Positions 1 through 6,669 of a stretch of 13,707 bases of DNA are shown here, in pieces. Below the pieces are notes generated by a model. That model did not search any database, was not told the DNA's origin, and saw only the letters and a program-made list of their open reading frames with translations. A program made the position numbers and the translations under genes. How positions within the stretch are numbered: position 1 is the stretch's first letter; every line of letters starts with the position of its first letter. This stretch comes from an uncultured bacterium (GTDB lineage: Bacteria; Cyanobacteriota; Vampirovibrionia; Gastranaerophilales; Gastranaerophilaceae), in assembly GCA_902489575.1 (NCBI GenBank), contig CABUAQ010000047.1, positions 1-13,707 on the forward strand, written 5' to 3'.

Positions 1-41
1 TTTTATGAACCGCCATACTTATTTATTATGTAAATTGTTTT

Positions 42-1280
42 TTATTTAATAACTTGATTGAGTGCATTTAAGACATCTTTATCCCAATTTTTACCGGCTT
101 CAGCCCTTAGTATTTCCATAACCAGAGCGGGTTCCATTGCTTTTCGGTAAGGTCTGTCTGATGTCATTGCGCAATATGCGTCAGCGACTGCGATAATTCT
201 TGAACCAAGGGGAATTGACTGCCCTTTTAAACCCTCAGGACTTCCTGATCCGTCTACGCGTTCTGTCTGGTATGTTATATAGGGCACTACTTCGGATAAA
301 AAATTGATGTTCATTAACAAGTTTACACCTACATTTGTGTGGTTTTTAATTTTTTGCAGTTCTTCTGTTGATAGTTTGCCGTTTGTTGCAAATATTTTTT
401 CCGGAAGTGTTATTTTACCTATATTTTGTAATAGACCTGCATAGTATATTAAATCTGTTGTTTTTTCGTTCAAACCTAATTTTTTACATATACTTCTGGC
501 GAGTTTTGCGGTGTTTCTTGAATGAGAGACTGTATATTGACCTTTTTTATCGACTGCATTTGCTAATGCTTCGACAAAGTTTTGCTGAAAATCACATAAA
601 TCTCCGATTAAAACAGTTAATTCTGTTCTGGCCTGTTTAAGTTCACTCTCAGTAGTTTCAGGTGTGTTAAGTAATCTGTTTGTATTTTCAACTTCGTTTT
701 GCAGGGTAATTGTTGTACCCAAAAGATTGGCGATACTTAAAGTTAACTCAGAAAAATTTTTACTGTTATCTTTGGCTTTGATTTCAATAACCCCGACTGG
801 CATAACAGAGCTTCTCATTGGAATGTAAGTGTATCCGTCTTTTTCCAGAGTATCATTGTGAAGCAAATCTTTTAATGTAAGATTTTTTATTGTACTGGTG
901 TTTTCATTTGAAATCCCGACAGGCACAATTTGTTTATTTTTTATTAGATGAATTTTGCATTCTTCAACTTCTAGCATTTGGACAATTGATTTAGCTATAG
1001 ATGTGTAAATTGCCTGTTCTTCACCTGATGAAAAATTTAGGACACATAGGGTGTTTTTCGAAGAATATATATTAATTAGTTCTTTTAATTGATTTTGAAG
1101 TCTTTCTTTTTTATTTGCCTTAGCACTTATTTTCATAGCTAATTCTTCTGAAATTAGTGTTTCAGATATAAAATCACCGAGATTTAGTGCGAACATTTCT
1201 TCTAAAGGATCACTACCTACTAAAAATTCTGATTGTCCGAAAAGTGAAACTCCGGCTTGCTTTTTCTCTTCTTTATCCAT
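42..1280 (-). CDS. Degenerate HD-GYP domain protein with GAF-like N-terminal region
   Basis: 412 residues. Residues about 75-195 look like a GAF-type sensor fold (alternating strands and helices, no membrane segment), and residues about 225-410 are clearly an HD-GYP domain: VSHSRNTAKLA (251-261), LLQNIGKI (283-290), IKNHTNVG (311-318), ERVDGSGSPEGLKG (340-353), AVADAYCAMTSDRPYR (364-379). Active HD-GYP proteins hydrolyse cyclic di-GMP using a metal site that needs the HD pair, further histidines and the HH(E) element. Here HD is Q285-N286, HH is Y337-Q338, and GYP is G346-S347-P348, while H253, H314, K289 and D367 remain. I infer a soluble cyclic-dinucleotide receptor or protein-interaction module rather than an active phosphodiesterase. 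The start is supported by an AAGGAAA ribosome binding site at 1286-1292. The gene is divergent from the glycosyltransferase; no terminator is visible in the 41 bases downstream. Family assignment is firm, biochemical role is not. Confidence 0.9.
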   Translation of the reverse strand: MDKEEKKQAGVSLFGQSEFLVGSDPLEEMFALNLGDFISETLISEELAMKISAKANKKERLQNQLKELINIYSSKNTLCVLNFSSGEEQAIYTSIAKSIVQMLEVEECKIHLIKNKQIVPVGISNENTSTIKNLTLKDLLHNDTLEKDGYTYIPMRSSVMPVGVIEIKAKDNSKNFSELTLSIANLLGTTITLQNEVENTNRLLNTPETTESELKQARTELTVLIGDLCDFQQNFVEALANAVDKKGQYTVSHSRNTAKLARSICKKLGLNEKTTDLIYYAGLLQNIGKITLPEKIFATNGKLSTEELQKIKNHTNVGVNLLMNINFLSEVVPYITYQTERVDGSGSPEGLKGQSIPLGSRIIAVADAYCAMTSDRPYRKAMEPALVMEILRAEAGKNWDKDVLNALNQVIK

Positions 1281-1362
1281 AATTTTTCCTTTAAATACAT
1301 GCCTTCTTCTTTTATATACGGCATAAATTTTAATAACTTTAGCCCTGATTAAAAAATTTCCT

Positions 1363-1395
1363 ACTAAAGTATGGTATTTTTTAAACTAAAGTATG
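1363..1395. promoter_or_regulatory. 11-bp direct repeat, candidate operator in divergent intergenic region
   Basis: ACTAAAGTATG occurs exactly at 1363-1373 and again at 1385-1395, a 22-bp period (about two helical turns, so the same DNA face). A partial inverted copy, ACTTTAG, lies near 1336-1342. The copies sit between the divergent starts at 1280 and 1496, and upstream of a TATAAA-like element for the minus-strand gene (near 1311-1318). This spacing suits a regulator binding site, but the binding protein is unknown and chance is possible in AT-rich DNA. Confidence 0.4.
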
Positions 1396-1404
1396 AGAAA
1401 TTTT

Positions 1405-1426
1405 GTAATATTTATTAAAATATTAC
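1405..1426. repeat. Perfect 9-bp inverted repeat in the 1281-1495 intergenic region
   Basis: Arms GTAATATTT (1405-1413) and AAATATTAC (1418-1426) flank a 4-base centre ATTA. It lies between the direct repeats and the glycosyltransferase. No T-run follows, so it looks more like an operator or AT-rich cruciform than a terminator. The rest of the intergenic region to 1495 contains an extended -10-like TGTGATAAT (1481-1489), only a few bases before the glycosyltransferase ATG. Confidence 0.4.
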
Positions 1427-1495
1427 CCGATTGTCTATTCTTAATCGCTCAGTTGACTAATATTCGGATGGCTAATTGTCTGTGATAATAATGAT

Positions 1496-2377
1496 ATGGA
1501 AAAGATGGTTAAGTTAAGTATAATAGTTCCGGTGTATAATGCTGAAGAGTATTTGGAAAAATGTGTAGCAAGTTTGCAAAATCAAACTGTTGATTCTGTC
1601 GAAATTTTAATAATTAATGATGGTTCTGCAGATAGCAGTTTAGATATTTGTAATAGACTTGCTTTGTCTGATAAGAGAATTAAAGTTTTTAATCAAAGTA
1701 ATTCAGGTCAGAGTAAAGCAAGAAATGTCGGGCTAGATAATGCCAGCGGTGAGTTTATCACATTTGTTGATTCAGATGACTGGGTTGATCCGGATTTTTA
1801 CGCTAAGCTGATTGATGCAGCAGAAAGACATGATGCAGATGTTGCTTGTGGTTCAATTATTCGGGAGCGTAGACATTCGAGAAAGTTTCGAATACATTAT
1901 ACAAAAGAAGAATGTTTTATTTTTCCGCAAGAGAAAATTGATGCGGCAAGAGTTCCTGATATGTGTTACGTTTGGAATAAAATATATAGGGCTGAATATT
2001 TGAATAATCTAAAACTTAGATTTATTGAGGGAATGTTTTTTGAAGATGTTGATTTTGTGACCAGGGCAGTTTATTTTTCTAATAAAATTGTTACAGTCGC
2101 TGATACATTTTATCATTATTGGACTAACTCAAATTCTACTGTCAAAACAATGAGGAAATCTGATAAAAAGCGTATGGATTCTCTTCTTTCTAAAAAATAT
2201 GTTTTAGAGTTTTTTCGAAAATATAATTTAACTTCACGTCCAAGAAATTTAATTAAGAAGAAGAACTGTATAAAATTTTTCGGACTAACGATTTTAAAGA
2301 CATACGAGTGGGAAACCCGAAAAGTTTACTATTTATTCGGAGCAATTCCAATAATGGAGAAAATATCTTACGCCTAA
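1496..2377 (+). CDS. Family 2 glycosyltransferase (GT-A fold)
   Basis: 293 residues. The GT-A catalytic domain occupies about residues 5-215. It shows LSIIVPVYN (7-15), the nucleotide-binding NDGSADSS (41-48), SNSGQSKARNVGL (68-80), the metal-binding DSDD (92-95) after FITFV, and the acidic pair E183-D184 in FFEDVDF, the likely catalytic base region. It should transfer a sugar from a nucleotide-sugar donor to a surface glycan such as LPS core, O-antigen or capsule; the sugar and acceptor cannot be read from sequence. No membrane segment is present. The C-terminal tail (about 258-290; IKFFGLTILK then KVYYLFGAIPI) resembles a short hydrophobic/basic tail I have seen on other glycan enzymes, perhaps for membrane association. 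The start is uncertain: no ribosome binding site precedes 1496, whereas the ATG at 1505 gives MVKLSIIVP, closer to the usual family start, with GGA four bases before it. It appears monocistronic. Confidence 0.93.
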   Translation: MEKMVKLSIIVPVYNAEEYLEKCVASLQNQTVDSVEILIINDGSADSSLDICNRLALSDKRIKVFNQSNSGQSKARNVGLDNASGEFITFVDSDDWVDPDFYAKLIDAAERHDADVACGSIIRERRHSRKFRIHYTKEECFIFPQEKIDAARVPDMCYVWNKIYRAEYLNNLKLRFIEGMFFEDVDFVTRAVYFSNKIVTVADTFYHYWTNSNSTVKTMRKSDKKRMDSLLSKKYVLEFFRKYNLTSRPRNLIKKKNCIKFFGLTILKTYEWETRKVYYLFGAIPIMEKISYA

Positions 2378-2393
2378 ATCTTTCGGGATTTAG
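2374..2393. terminator. Small convergent hairpin after glycosyltransferase
   Basis: Arms CTAAATC (2374-2380) and GATTTAG (2387-2393) enclose a TTTCGG loop. The glycosyltransferase stop codon (2375-2377) lies in the left arm. The following bases are T-rich but interrupted (GGGTTTAAGTTTT), so it is a weak intrinsic terminator. Read on the other strand it also lies just past the end of the convergent ftsL-like gene and could serve both. Confidence 0.5.
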
Positions 2394-2407
2394 CCAGGGT
2401 TTAAGTT

Positions 2408-2884
2408 TTAATATCCAATAGCCCAATCAAAATTGTTATATGCTGTTTTTACCGGTGCTTGAACCTGTTTTGCAGCAGAATTGAGAGCTGTAACTTCAAT
2501 GACTTTCTCTGCTTTTTGAAGCAGATTGTATTCTCCAATTTTGTTATCAACGTTGTTAAAAGATTTATATTTATCCAACTCAGCCTGCAGATCTTGATTT
2601 TCAGCATTGAGCCTTACTATTTCATTATCAAGATTATTAAGTTTAGCTTCATAGTTCATAGCTATATAATAACTGACAAAAGTAATAGCAATAGTTATAC
2701 CAAGGCAGAAACAAAGAGATTTATTTATTTTTCTTGTAACCATTTCTCTTATTGTCATAGGTTTTTCTTGATAAAATGAACCTTCAATAACAGGGTTGCT
2801 ATCCTTTTGCGGATTGCTTGTATAGTTTTTTTTGTATTGCAGTTTCTGCTGATCGATTTTTACTCTTGCTGAATTCAAACTCAT
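2408..2884 (-). CDS. ftsL: FtsL-like cell-division membrane protein
   Basis: 158 residues. A basic, polar N-terminal region (1-55) is followed by one membrane segment (about 56-74, SLCFCLGITIAITFVSYYI) and then a coiled coil with leucine/isoleucine spacing (about 78-106, containing LNNLDNEIVRLNAENQDLQ) and a short tail. This is the bitopic layout of FtsL/DivIC septum proteins, which sit in the divisome with FtsB and FtsQ. Sequence similarity in this family is weak, so position matters: it lies 45 bases downstream of rsmH on the same strand, exactly where ftsL sits in dcw clusters. No ftsI follows; a convergent glycosyltransferase does. The start is ambiguous: AGGGA directly abuts the ATG at 2884, while a TTG two codons later (2878-2876) is six bases from it, a better spacing. 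Confidence 0.72.
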   Translation of the reverse strand: MSLNSARVKIDQQKLQYKKNYTSNPQKDSNPVIEGSFYQEKPMTIREMVTRKINKSLCFCLGITIAITFVSYYIAMNYEAKLNNLDNEIVRLNAENQDLQAELDKYKSFNNVDNKIGEYNLLQKAEKVIEVTALNSAAKQVQAPVKTAYNNFDWAIGY

Positions 2885-2929
2885 TCCCTAAACTACCTAC
2901 CAATAAACTTTCTATTACTTTAATTGACT

Positions 2930-3865
2930 CTATTTTCTAATACACCTTGCAATCCTGAGTTTAGCACTTCTGGATGGCGGGTTTTCTCTAACCTCTTGTT
3001 CCGATGCCATTACGGGTTTTTTATTCACCAATTCCAAAACCGGCGGCGGACACTTGCAAATCATTTGATTTTTTTCACAATGGCACCGTGTCGAGTGGTA
3101 TTTTAATACCTGTTTTACAACTCTGTCTTCAAGAGAATGAAAACTTATTATACTAATTATAGCACCAAAGTCTAATAAATCCAATACATCATTTAAAGTG
3201 TTTTTAACATTTTGTAACTCTTGGTTTACTTCAATTCTTATAGCTTGAAACACCCTTGTGGCAGGGTGTATGGCGGACTTTATTTTTGGTGTTGAATTAA
3301 CAATCAACCCGGCTAATTCTGTTGTTGTATTTATTGGTTTTGATTTACGTTTTTCTACAATTGCTTTTGCTATACGTTTAGAAAATCGTTCTTCGCCATA
3401 TTCTGAAAATATCTTTACAAGATTATTTTCGCTATAAGTGTTGACAACATCGTATGCGCTAAAATCTGAATCCGTATCAAATCTCATATCAAGAGGAGCT
3501 TCTTTAGAAAATGAAAAACCTCTTTCTTGTTTCGTCAGTTGGTGATATGACGCCCCAAGGTCAAAAAGAATTCCGCCTGTAATTTTTTTTATTCCAAGGT
3601 TTTTTAGTACCTGCTTAATATTAGAGTAAGAGCTTTTTACAATTGTTAAATTCTTATAGTTTTTCAAGCGCTCTGTTGCAGCGTCTATTGCGTCCTGGTC
3701 GATATCAAATGAAATTAACTTACCGTTAGGGGAAATCCTTTTTAGGATTAATTCACTGTGTCCTCCTCCGCCTAACGTGCAGTCTACGTATATTAGACCG
3801 TCTTTACACTCAAGAGCGTCTACTGCTTCATTTTTCATAACTGTATAGTGCTTAAATTTATCCAT
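2930..3865 (-). CDS. rsmH: 16S rRNA (cytosine1402-N4)-methyltransferase RsmH (MraW)
   Basis: 311 residues, the usual family length. The enzyme transfers a methyl group from S-adenosylmethionine to N4 of C1402 in the ribosomal P site. Family blocks in order: HYTVMKNEAVDAL (6-18), the SAM-binding YVDCTLGGGGHS (26-37), ISFDIDQDA (51-59), ILFDLGASYHQL (99-110), RGFSF and PLDMRFD (115-130), HPATRVFQAIRIEVNQEL (200-217), SFHSLEDRVV (241-250), a CHC...CKC cysteine cluster (261-272), and a NPPSRSAKLRIA tail. Starting at M1 keeps the conserved HxxVM block intact, so I keep it although no good Shine-Dalgarno precedes it. A weak TTGTTT/TATAAC pair with 16-base spacing lies so close that a transcript from it could be nearly leaderless. 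It heads the rsmH-ftsL pair; mraZ, usually upstream, is absent. Confidence 0.97.
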   Translation of the reverse strand: MDKFKHYTVMKNEAVDALECKDGLIYVDCTLGGGGHSELILKRISPNGKLISFDIDQDAIDAATERLKNYKNLTIVKSSYSNIKQVLKNLGIKKITGGILFDLGASYHQLTKQERGFSFSKEAPLDMRFDTDSDFSAYDVVNTYSENNLVKIFSEYGEERFSKRIAKAIVEKRKSKPINTTTELAGLIVNSTPKIKSAIHPATRVFQAIRIEVNQELQNVKNTLNDVLDLLDFGAIISIISFHSLEDRVVKQVLKYHSTRCHCEKNQMICKCPPPVLELVNKKPVMASEQEVRENPPSRSAKLRIARCIRK

Positions 3866-3894
3866 AAAGTTATATTAGCATAAATATGTAAAAC

Positions 3895-3923
3895 AAAGAG
3901 GTACTTATTTAAAGTACCTCTTT
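3895..3923 (-). terminator. 12-bp perfect hairpin between the 73-residue gene and rsmH
   Basis: Arms AAAGAGGTACTT (3895-3906) and AAGTACCTCTTT (3912-3923) are perfectly complementary around a 5-base loop. On the minus strand the hairpin follows the 73-residue gene and runs into CTCTTTGTTTTA, consistent with an intrinsic terminator that isolates that gene from rsmH. It ends only about 30 bases before the rsmH start, so an attenuating role on readthrough into rsmH is also possible. Confidence 0.7.
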
Positions 3924-3955
3924 ATCTTTCATACTTGCTATTCAATTTTCTTTTC

Positions 3956-4177
3956 TTATAAAATAAAGCCCGCCAAGCCCTCCTGATCAAATATTTCTAC
4001 AAATTTATCGTAAGTACAATTTACTTCCTTTCCGGATTCGTCAATAATTTGAATAACATTTTCCATCTCAGCATCTTCTACGGTGTCAGCCTTAGACAGG
4101 ATAAGATATGAATTAATGTCATTTACCGGGTTATCTTTGTGTTCCAGCAATCTTGTTTCATCAAATTTAAATTCCAT
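3956..4177 (-). CDS. Small acidic protein of unknown function
   Basis: 73 residues, not recognised. It is acidic (many Asp/Glu, few Lys/Arg), has a single cysteine (C54), no membrane segment and no signal peptide. The order of predicted elements (a polar start, INSYLILSKA, then ENVIQIIDESGKEV as a beta-hairpin-like stretch, then a short helix ending GLAGFIL) suggests a small folded cytoplasmic protein. It is likely a real gene: AGAGGA at 4185-4190 sits seven bases before the ATG, the codon usage matches its neighbours, and a strong hairpin follows the stop. It is divergent from the prepilin-like gene and shares a 164-bp intergenic region with it. Function cannot be assigned. Confidence 0.72.
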   Translation of the reverse strand: MEFKFDETRLLEHKDNPVNDINSYLILSKADTVEDAEMENVIQIIDESGKEVNCTYDKFVEIFDQEGLAGFIL

Positions 4178-4259
4178 TTTTCAGTCCTCTTTTGTTTTCG
4201 TAACCACATTATTTATATCGGTATATTAGGTTTAATACTTTAGAGATCTTTTTAATTTA

Positions 4260-4332
4260 TTTACAATTGTTTACAATCTTTATTTTTGAATAGTTTATGG
4301 TATTATCTGAAGTGGTTATATACATTACGAGG
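4260..4332 (+). promoter_or_regulatory. Candidate promoter and Shine-Dalgarno of the prepilin-like gene
   Basis: An extended -10 element TGGTATTAT lies at 4298-4306, with no convincing -35 at the right distance. It predicts a start near 4313. GAGG at 4329-4332 is nine bases before the ATG at 4342, which marks that ATG as the intended start. Upstream, TTTACAAT occurs twice with a 10-bp period (4260-4267 and 4270-4277), possibly a regulator site. By contrast, the TTG at 4433 has no ribosome binding site. Confidence 0.5.
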
Positions 4333-4341
4333 TTTTGAAAT

Positions 4342-5131
4342 ATGGTGAAACTCAATAATAGCTTAAATTTCGGGGGGGGGTAACCTTTTAAAGCCCTTAT
4401 ATAGACAGTGTTTTGCAGCTGTTTGTGACTTTTTGAAATTTGCCCCAAACTTTTCAAAGTGCAGAAATTCTAAAGGCTTTACGCTATCAGAGGTGCTAAT
4501 AACACTTGGTGTCATAGGAGTTGTTGCGGTACTAACTCTGCCGGTGTTAATAAATAAAATTAACGAAAAACAGTACCAGGTTGCTTATAGAAAGGCATAC
4601 AGTACTCTTAACCAAGCTTTAAAGTCCGCAAATGAAGACGGCAGAATTTCTCCAATTACTAAAACTACAGTTTATTTACCGGATGGACCGGTGGCGGACA
4701 ATTTTAAGGTTCTGTCCGAATATTTTGCAGGTGTGACAACCTGTTTTGAGAAAGATTGTACGAAATGCTGGGAATGTAGTAAAGGTGAATCCGGGCATGG
4801 CATGCGTCAGGGATGTCAAAAGGACAGACCTGCATTTATGGATACTTCAGGAATTCAATATTATTTATATGCAGGATCAGAGTGGCCTATTATTGTTGAT
4901 GTAAATGGATTTTCTTCTCCTAATAAATTAGGTCGTGACAGATATGTTTTGTATTTTACTAATTCAAAAACTAAATCATACTATCCCGGTAGTGATATTG
5001 ATACTGTATATCCTTGGAAGGATGTTGTTACTAAACAACGTTGGTGTCCATCAGGGGATTGTCCTAACACTTCCCGTCTTTTTGGTAATAGAAATAAAGT
5101 TCTGGATACGGATATGGATGCAGGTAGATAA
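4342..5131 (+). CDS. Type IV prepilin/pseudopilin-like protein, out of frame with its start at a G9 tract
   Basis: As written, the ATG at 4342 encodes MVKLNNSLNFGGG and then stops at TAA right after nine G. The pilin frame is open from the tract to 5131; without a frameshift its first usable start is TTG at 4433 (232 residues), which lacks a Shine-Dalgarno. With eight G the two join into 262 residues. The protein has the prepilin peptidase site G|FTLSE (Gly15/Phe16 and Glu20 from the TTG; 45/46 and 50 from the ATG), then a hydrophobic assembly helix. The C-terminal head carries VDVNGFSSPNKLGRDRYVLY (155-174 from the TTG), resembling the calcium-loop region of GspG-type pseudopilins, and seven cysteines (104, 109, 112, 115, 128, 205, 210). 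It would be processed at the inner membrane and assembled into a pilus or secretion pseudopilus. The leader of the joined form is unusually long (45 residues). Pilin identity is firm; phase variation is inference, and a sequencing error is possible. Confidence 0.85.
4372..4380 (+). repeat. Homopolymeric G9 tract within the pilin leader
   Basis: Nine consecutive G follow TTTC in an otherwise AT-rich region, ten codons after the ATG at 4342. Only a tract of 8 (or 5, or 11) G joins the ATG to the prepilin frame. Nine G gives TAA immediately, and seven or ten G gives a TAA three codons past the tract. Such tracts mutate by slipped-strand mispairing. Confidence 0.9.
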
Positions 5132-5159
5132 AAAGAAGGAGCTTTTAGCTCCTTCTTTT
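5131..5159. terminator. Bidirectional intrinsic terminator between the prepilin-like gene and gltX
   Basis: A 13-bp perfect stem, AAAAGAAGGAGCT (5131-5143) with AGCTCCTTCTTTT (5147-5159), encloses a TTT loop. It is flanked by T on the plus-strand side and by T on the complementary side as well. It begins at the last base of the prepilin stop codon and ends 11 bases before the gltX stop, so it serves both convergent genes. A short (TTA)n run follows. Confidence 0.92.
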
Positions 5160-5170
5160 TATTATTATTA

Positions 5171-6634
5171 TTATTTAATGGCTTTTTGGGCTCTGTATAA
5201 GCTTGTTTCCTTTCCTAAGATTTCAAGGATTCCAACCATATCAGCCCCGCAGGTTCTGCCTGTAACAGCAGCTCTTATTGCCCACATTGTAACTTTTGGT
5301 TTAACACCTTTTTCTTTCCATTCTGCTCTGAAATCAGCCAGTTTTTCGTGAAGATTTTCTTCTGTCCAATCCCATTCTTGAGCTTTATTAACAAAATCTT
5401 TTAATACATTTTGTGATGTTTCAGTATCAAGAGTTCCAGTTTGAGTTTCAGGTTCGATTTTTACATCTTTTCCGAAGAAATACGGAACGGCATCTGTTAT
5501 ATCTGATAATAATGTTAATGGTTCTCTGGTAATTTCCACCATTTTTGTATATTGGGCATCAGATAATTCATCCATATTGTACTGGGTTAAGTAAGGTTTT
5601 AATCTTTCTTTTAATTCTTCAATCGGAAGCATTTTTATATAATGTCCGTTCATCCATTTTAATTTATCATATTCAAAAATTGAATTAGAAGAAGATATTT
5701 CGCCTATTCTAAAGTCCTGGGCGATTTGTTCAACAGTTTTGATTTCTTCCCCATCAGATGGTGCCCATCCTAAAAGTGCAACAAAGTTCACTAAAGCATC
5801 TGTTAAGTACCCTTGTTTTACGAAATCAGAAACTGCAGTTGCTCCGTGGCGTTTAGATAATTTACTTCTATCCGGAGCTAAAATCATACCCAAGTGTCCA
5901 AATCTTGGAACATCAAATCCTAAAGCTTCAAAAATAAGAATTTGTTTATATGTGTTTGAAATATGGTCTTCCCCTCTGATTACGTGTGTAATTTTCATTA
6001 GAGCATCATCGATTACAACCGCGAAGTTGTATGTAGGAGTGTTGTTTGATTTGAATATTACAAAATCACCTAACAAATCAGTATCCATATGTAATTCACC
6101 TTTTACAAGGTCATCAAATTTCAAAATTGAAGAATCGTGGAAAGCTTTTTGAGCTTTAGCTATGTTAAATCTGATTGCAGGTTTTCTGCCTTCAGCTCTT
6201 AATTTAGCTTTTTCTTCTTCAGTTAGATTTTCACATTTTTTAGAATATACGTAAGGTTTTTTTGCTTCAGTAGCTTCTTCTTTTTCTTTTTCGAGTTCTT
6301 CCGGAGTACAGAAGCATTCGTAAGCAAAGCCTGAATCTAAAAGTTGTTGAACATATTTTGGATAAATATCAAATCTTTCAGACTGAGTGTAAGGCCCATA
6401 AGGACCGCCAACATCAGGACCTTCATCCCAATTTAAACCTAAAGCTTTCAAACTGTCAAAAATATTATCAATATATTCCTGGCTGGTTCTTTCAGCATCA
6501 GTATCTTCAATTCTTAAAACAAATTTACCGCCCATTTTTTTCGCGAATAAATAATTAAATAAAGCAGTTCGGGCAGTACCAACGTGCAAATTGCCACTTG
6601 GTGACGGTGCTATTCTAACTCTAACTTCTGACAT
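5171..6634 (-). CDS. gltX: Glutamate--tRNA ligase
   Basis: 487 residues, normal length for bacterial GluRS. It charges tRNA-Glu with glutamate using ATP in the cytoplasm. The class I signatures are visible: the HIGH-like HVGT in APSPSGNLHVGTARTALFNY (9-28), RIEDTDAERTSQEY (41-54), FAVVIDDALMKITHVIRGEDH (in part, 204-224), and the KMSKS-like SKLSKRHGA (257-265). The alpha-helical anticodon-binding region covers about 330-487 and ends in EILGKETSLYRAQKAI. Whether it is discriminating or also charges tRNA-Gln cannot be told here, as no glnS or gatCAB is in the window. AGAAGG at 6640-6645, five bases before the ATG, supports the start. It has its own promoter and terminator, so it is probably a single-gene unit. 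Confidence 0.98.
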   Translation of the reverse strand: MSEVRVRIAPSPSGNLHVGTARTALFNYLFAKKMGGKFVLRIEDTDAERTSQEYIDNIFDSLKALGLNWDEGPDVGGPYGPYTQSERFDIYPKYVQQLLDSGFAYECFCTPEELEKEKEEATEAKKPYVYSKKCENLTEEEKAKLRAEGRKPAIRFNIAKAQKAFHDSSILKFDDLVKGELHMDTDLLGDFVIFKSNNTPTYNFAVVIDDALMKITHVIRGEDHISNTYKQILIFEALGFDVPRFGHLGMILAPDRSKLSKRHGATAVSDFVKQGYLTDALVNFVALLGWAPSDGEEIKTVEQIAQDFRIGEISSSNSIFEYDKLKWMNGHYIKMLPIEELKERLKPYLTQYNMDELSDAQYTKMVEITREPLTLLSDITDAVPYFFGKDVKIEPETQTGTLDTETSQNVLKDFVNKAQEWDWTEENLHEKLADFRAEWKEKGVKPKVTMWAIRAAVTGRTCGADMVGILEILGKETSLYRAQKAIK

Positions 6635-6669
6635 ATTAGCCTTCTTTCTTTGTATATTTCAGCTCTTTT

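Noticed and set aside
1..16. Possible start of another minus-strand gene (ATG at 16-14 reading MAVHK)
   Set aside because: Only five codons are visible, with no ribosome binding site; cannot be supported.
1453..1489. TTGACT with GATAAT as a promoter for the glycosyltransferase
   Set aside because: The spacing is 25 bases, too long for a sigma-70 promoter; at best the extended -10-like TGTGATAAT acts alone.
4257..4457. 66-codon minus-strand ORF over the prepilin leader
   Set aside because: No ribosome binding site or family resemblance. It covers the plus-strand promoter, Shine-Dalgarno and G tract, and reads the G run as prolines.
5158..5176. (TTA)n microsatellite next to the gltX stop as a variable repeat
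   Set aside because: It is short and lies between the terminator and the stop codon, so length change would alter nothing obvious.
5739..6152. 137-codon plus-strand ORF within gltX
   Set aside because: Antisense to conserved GluRS motifs including SKLSKR; no recognisable protein.
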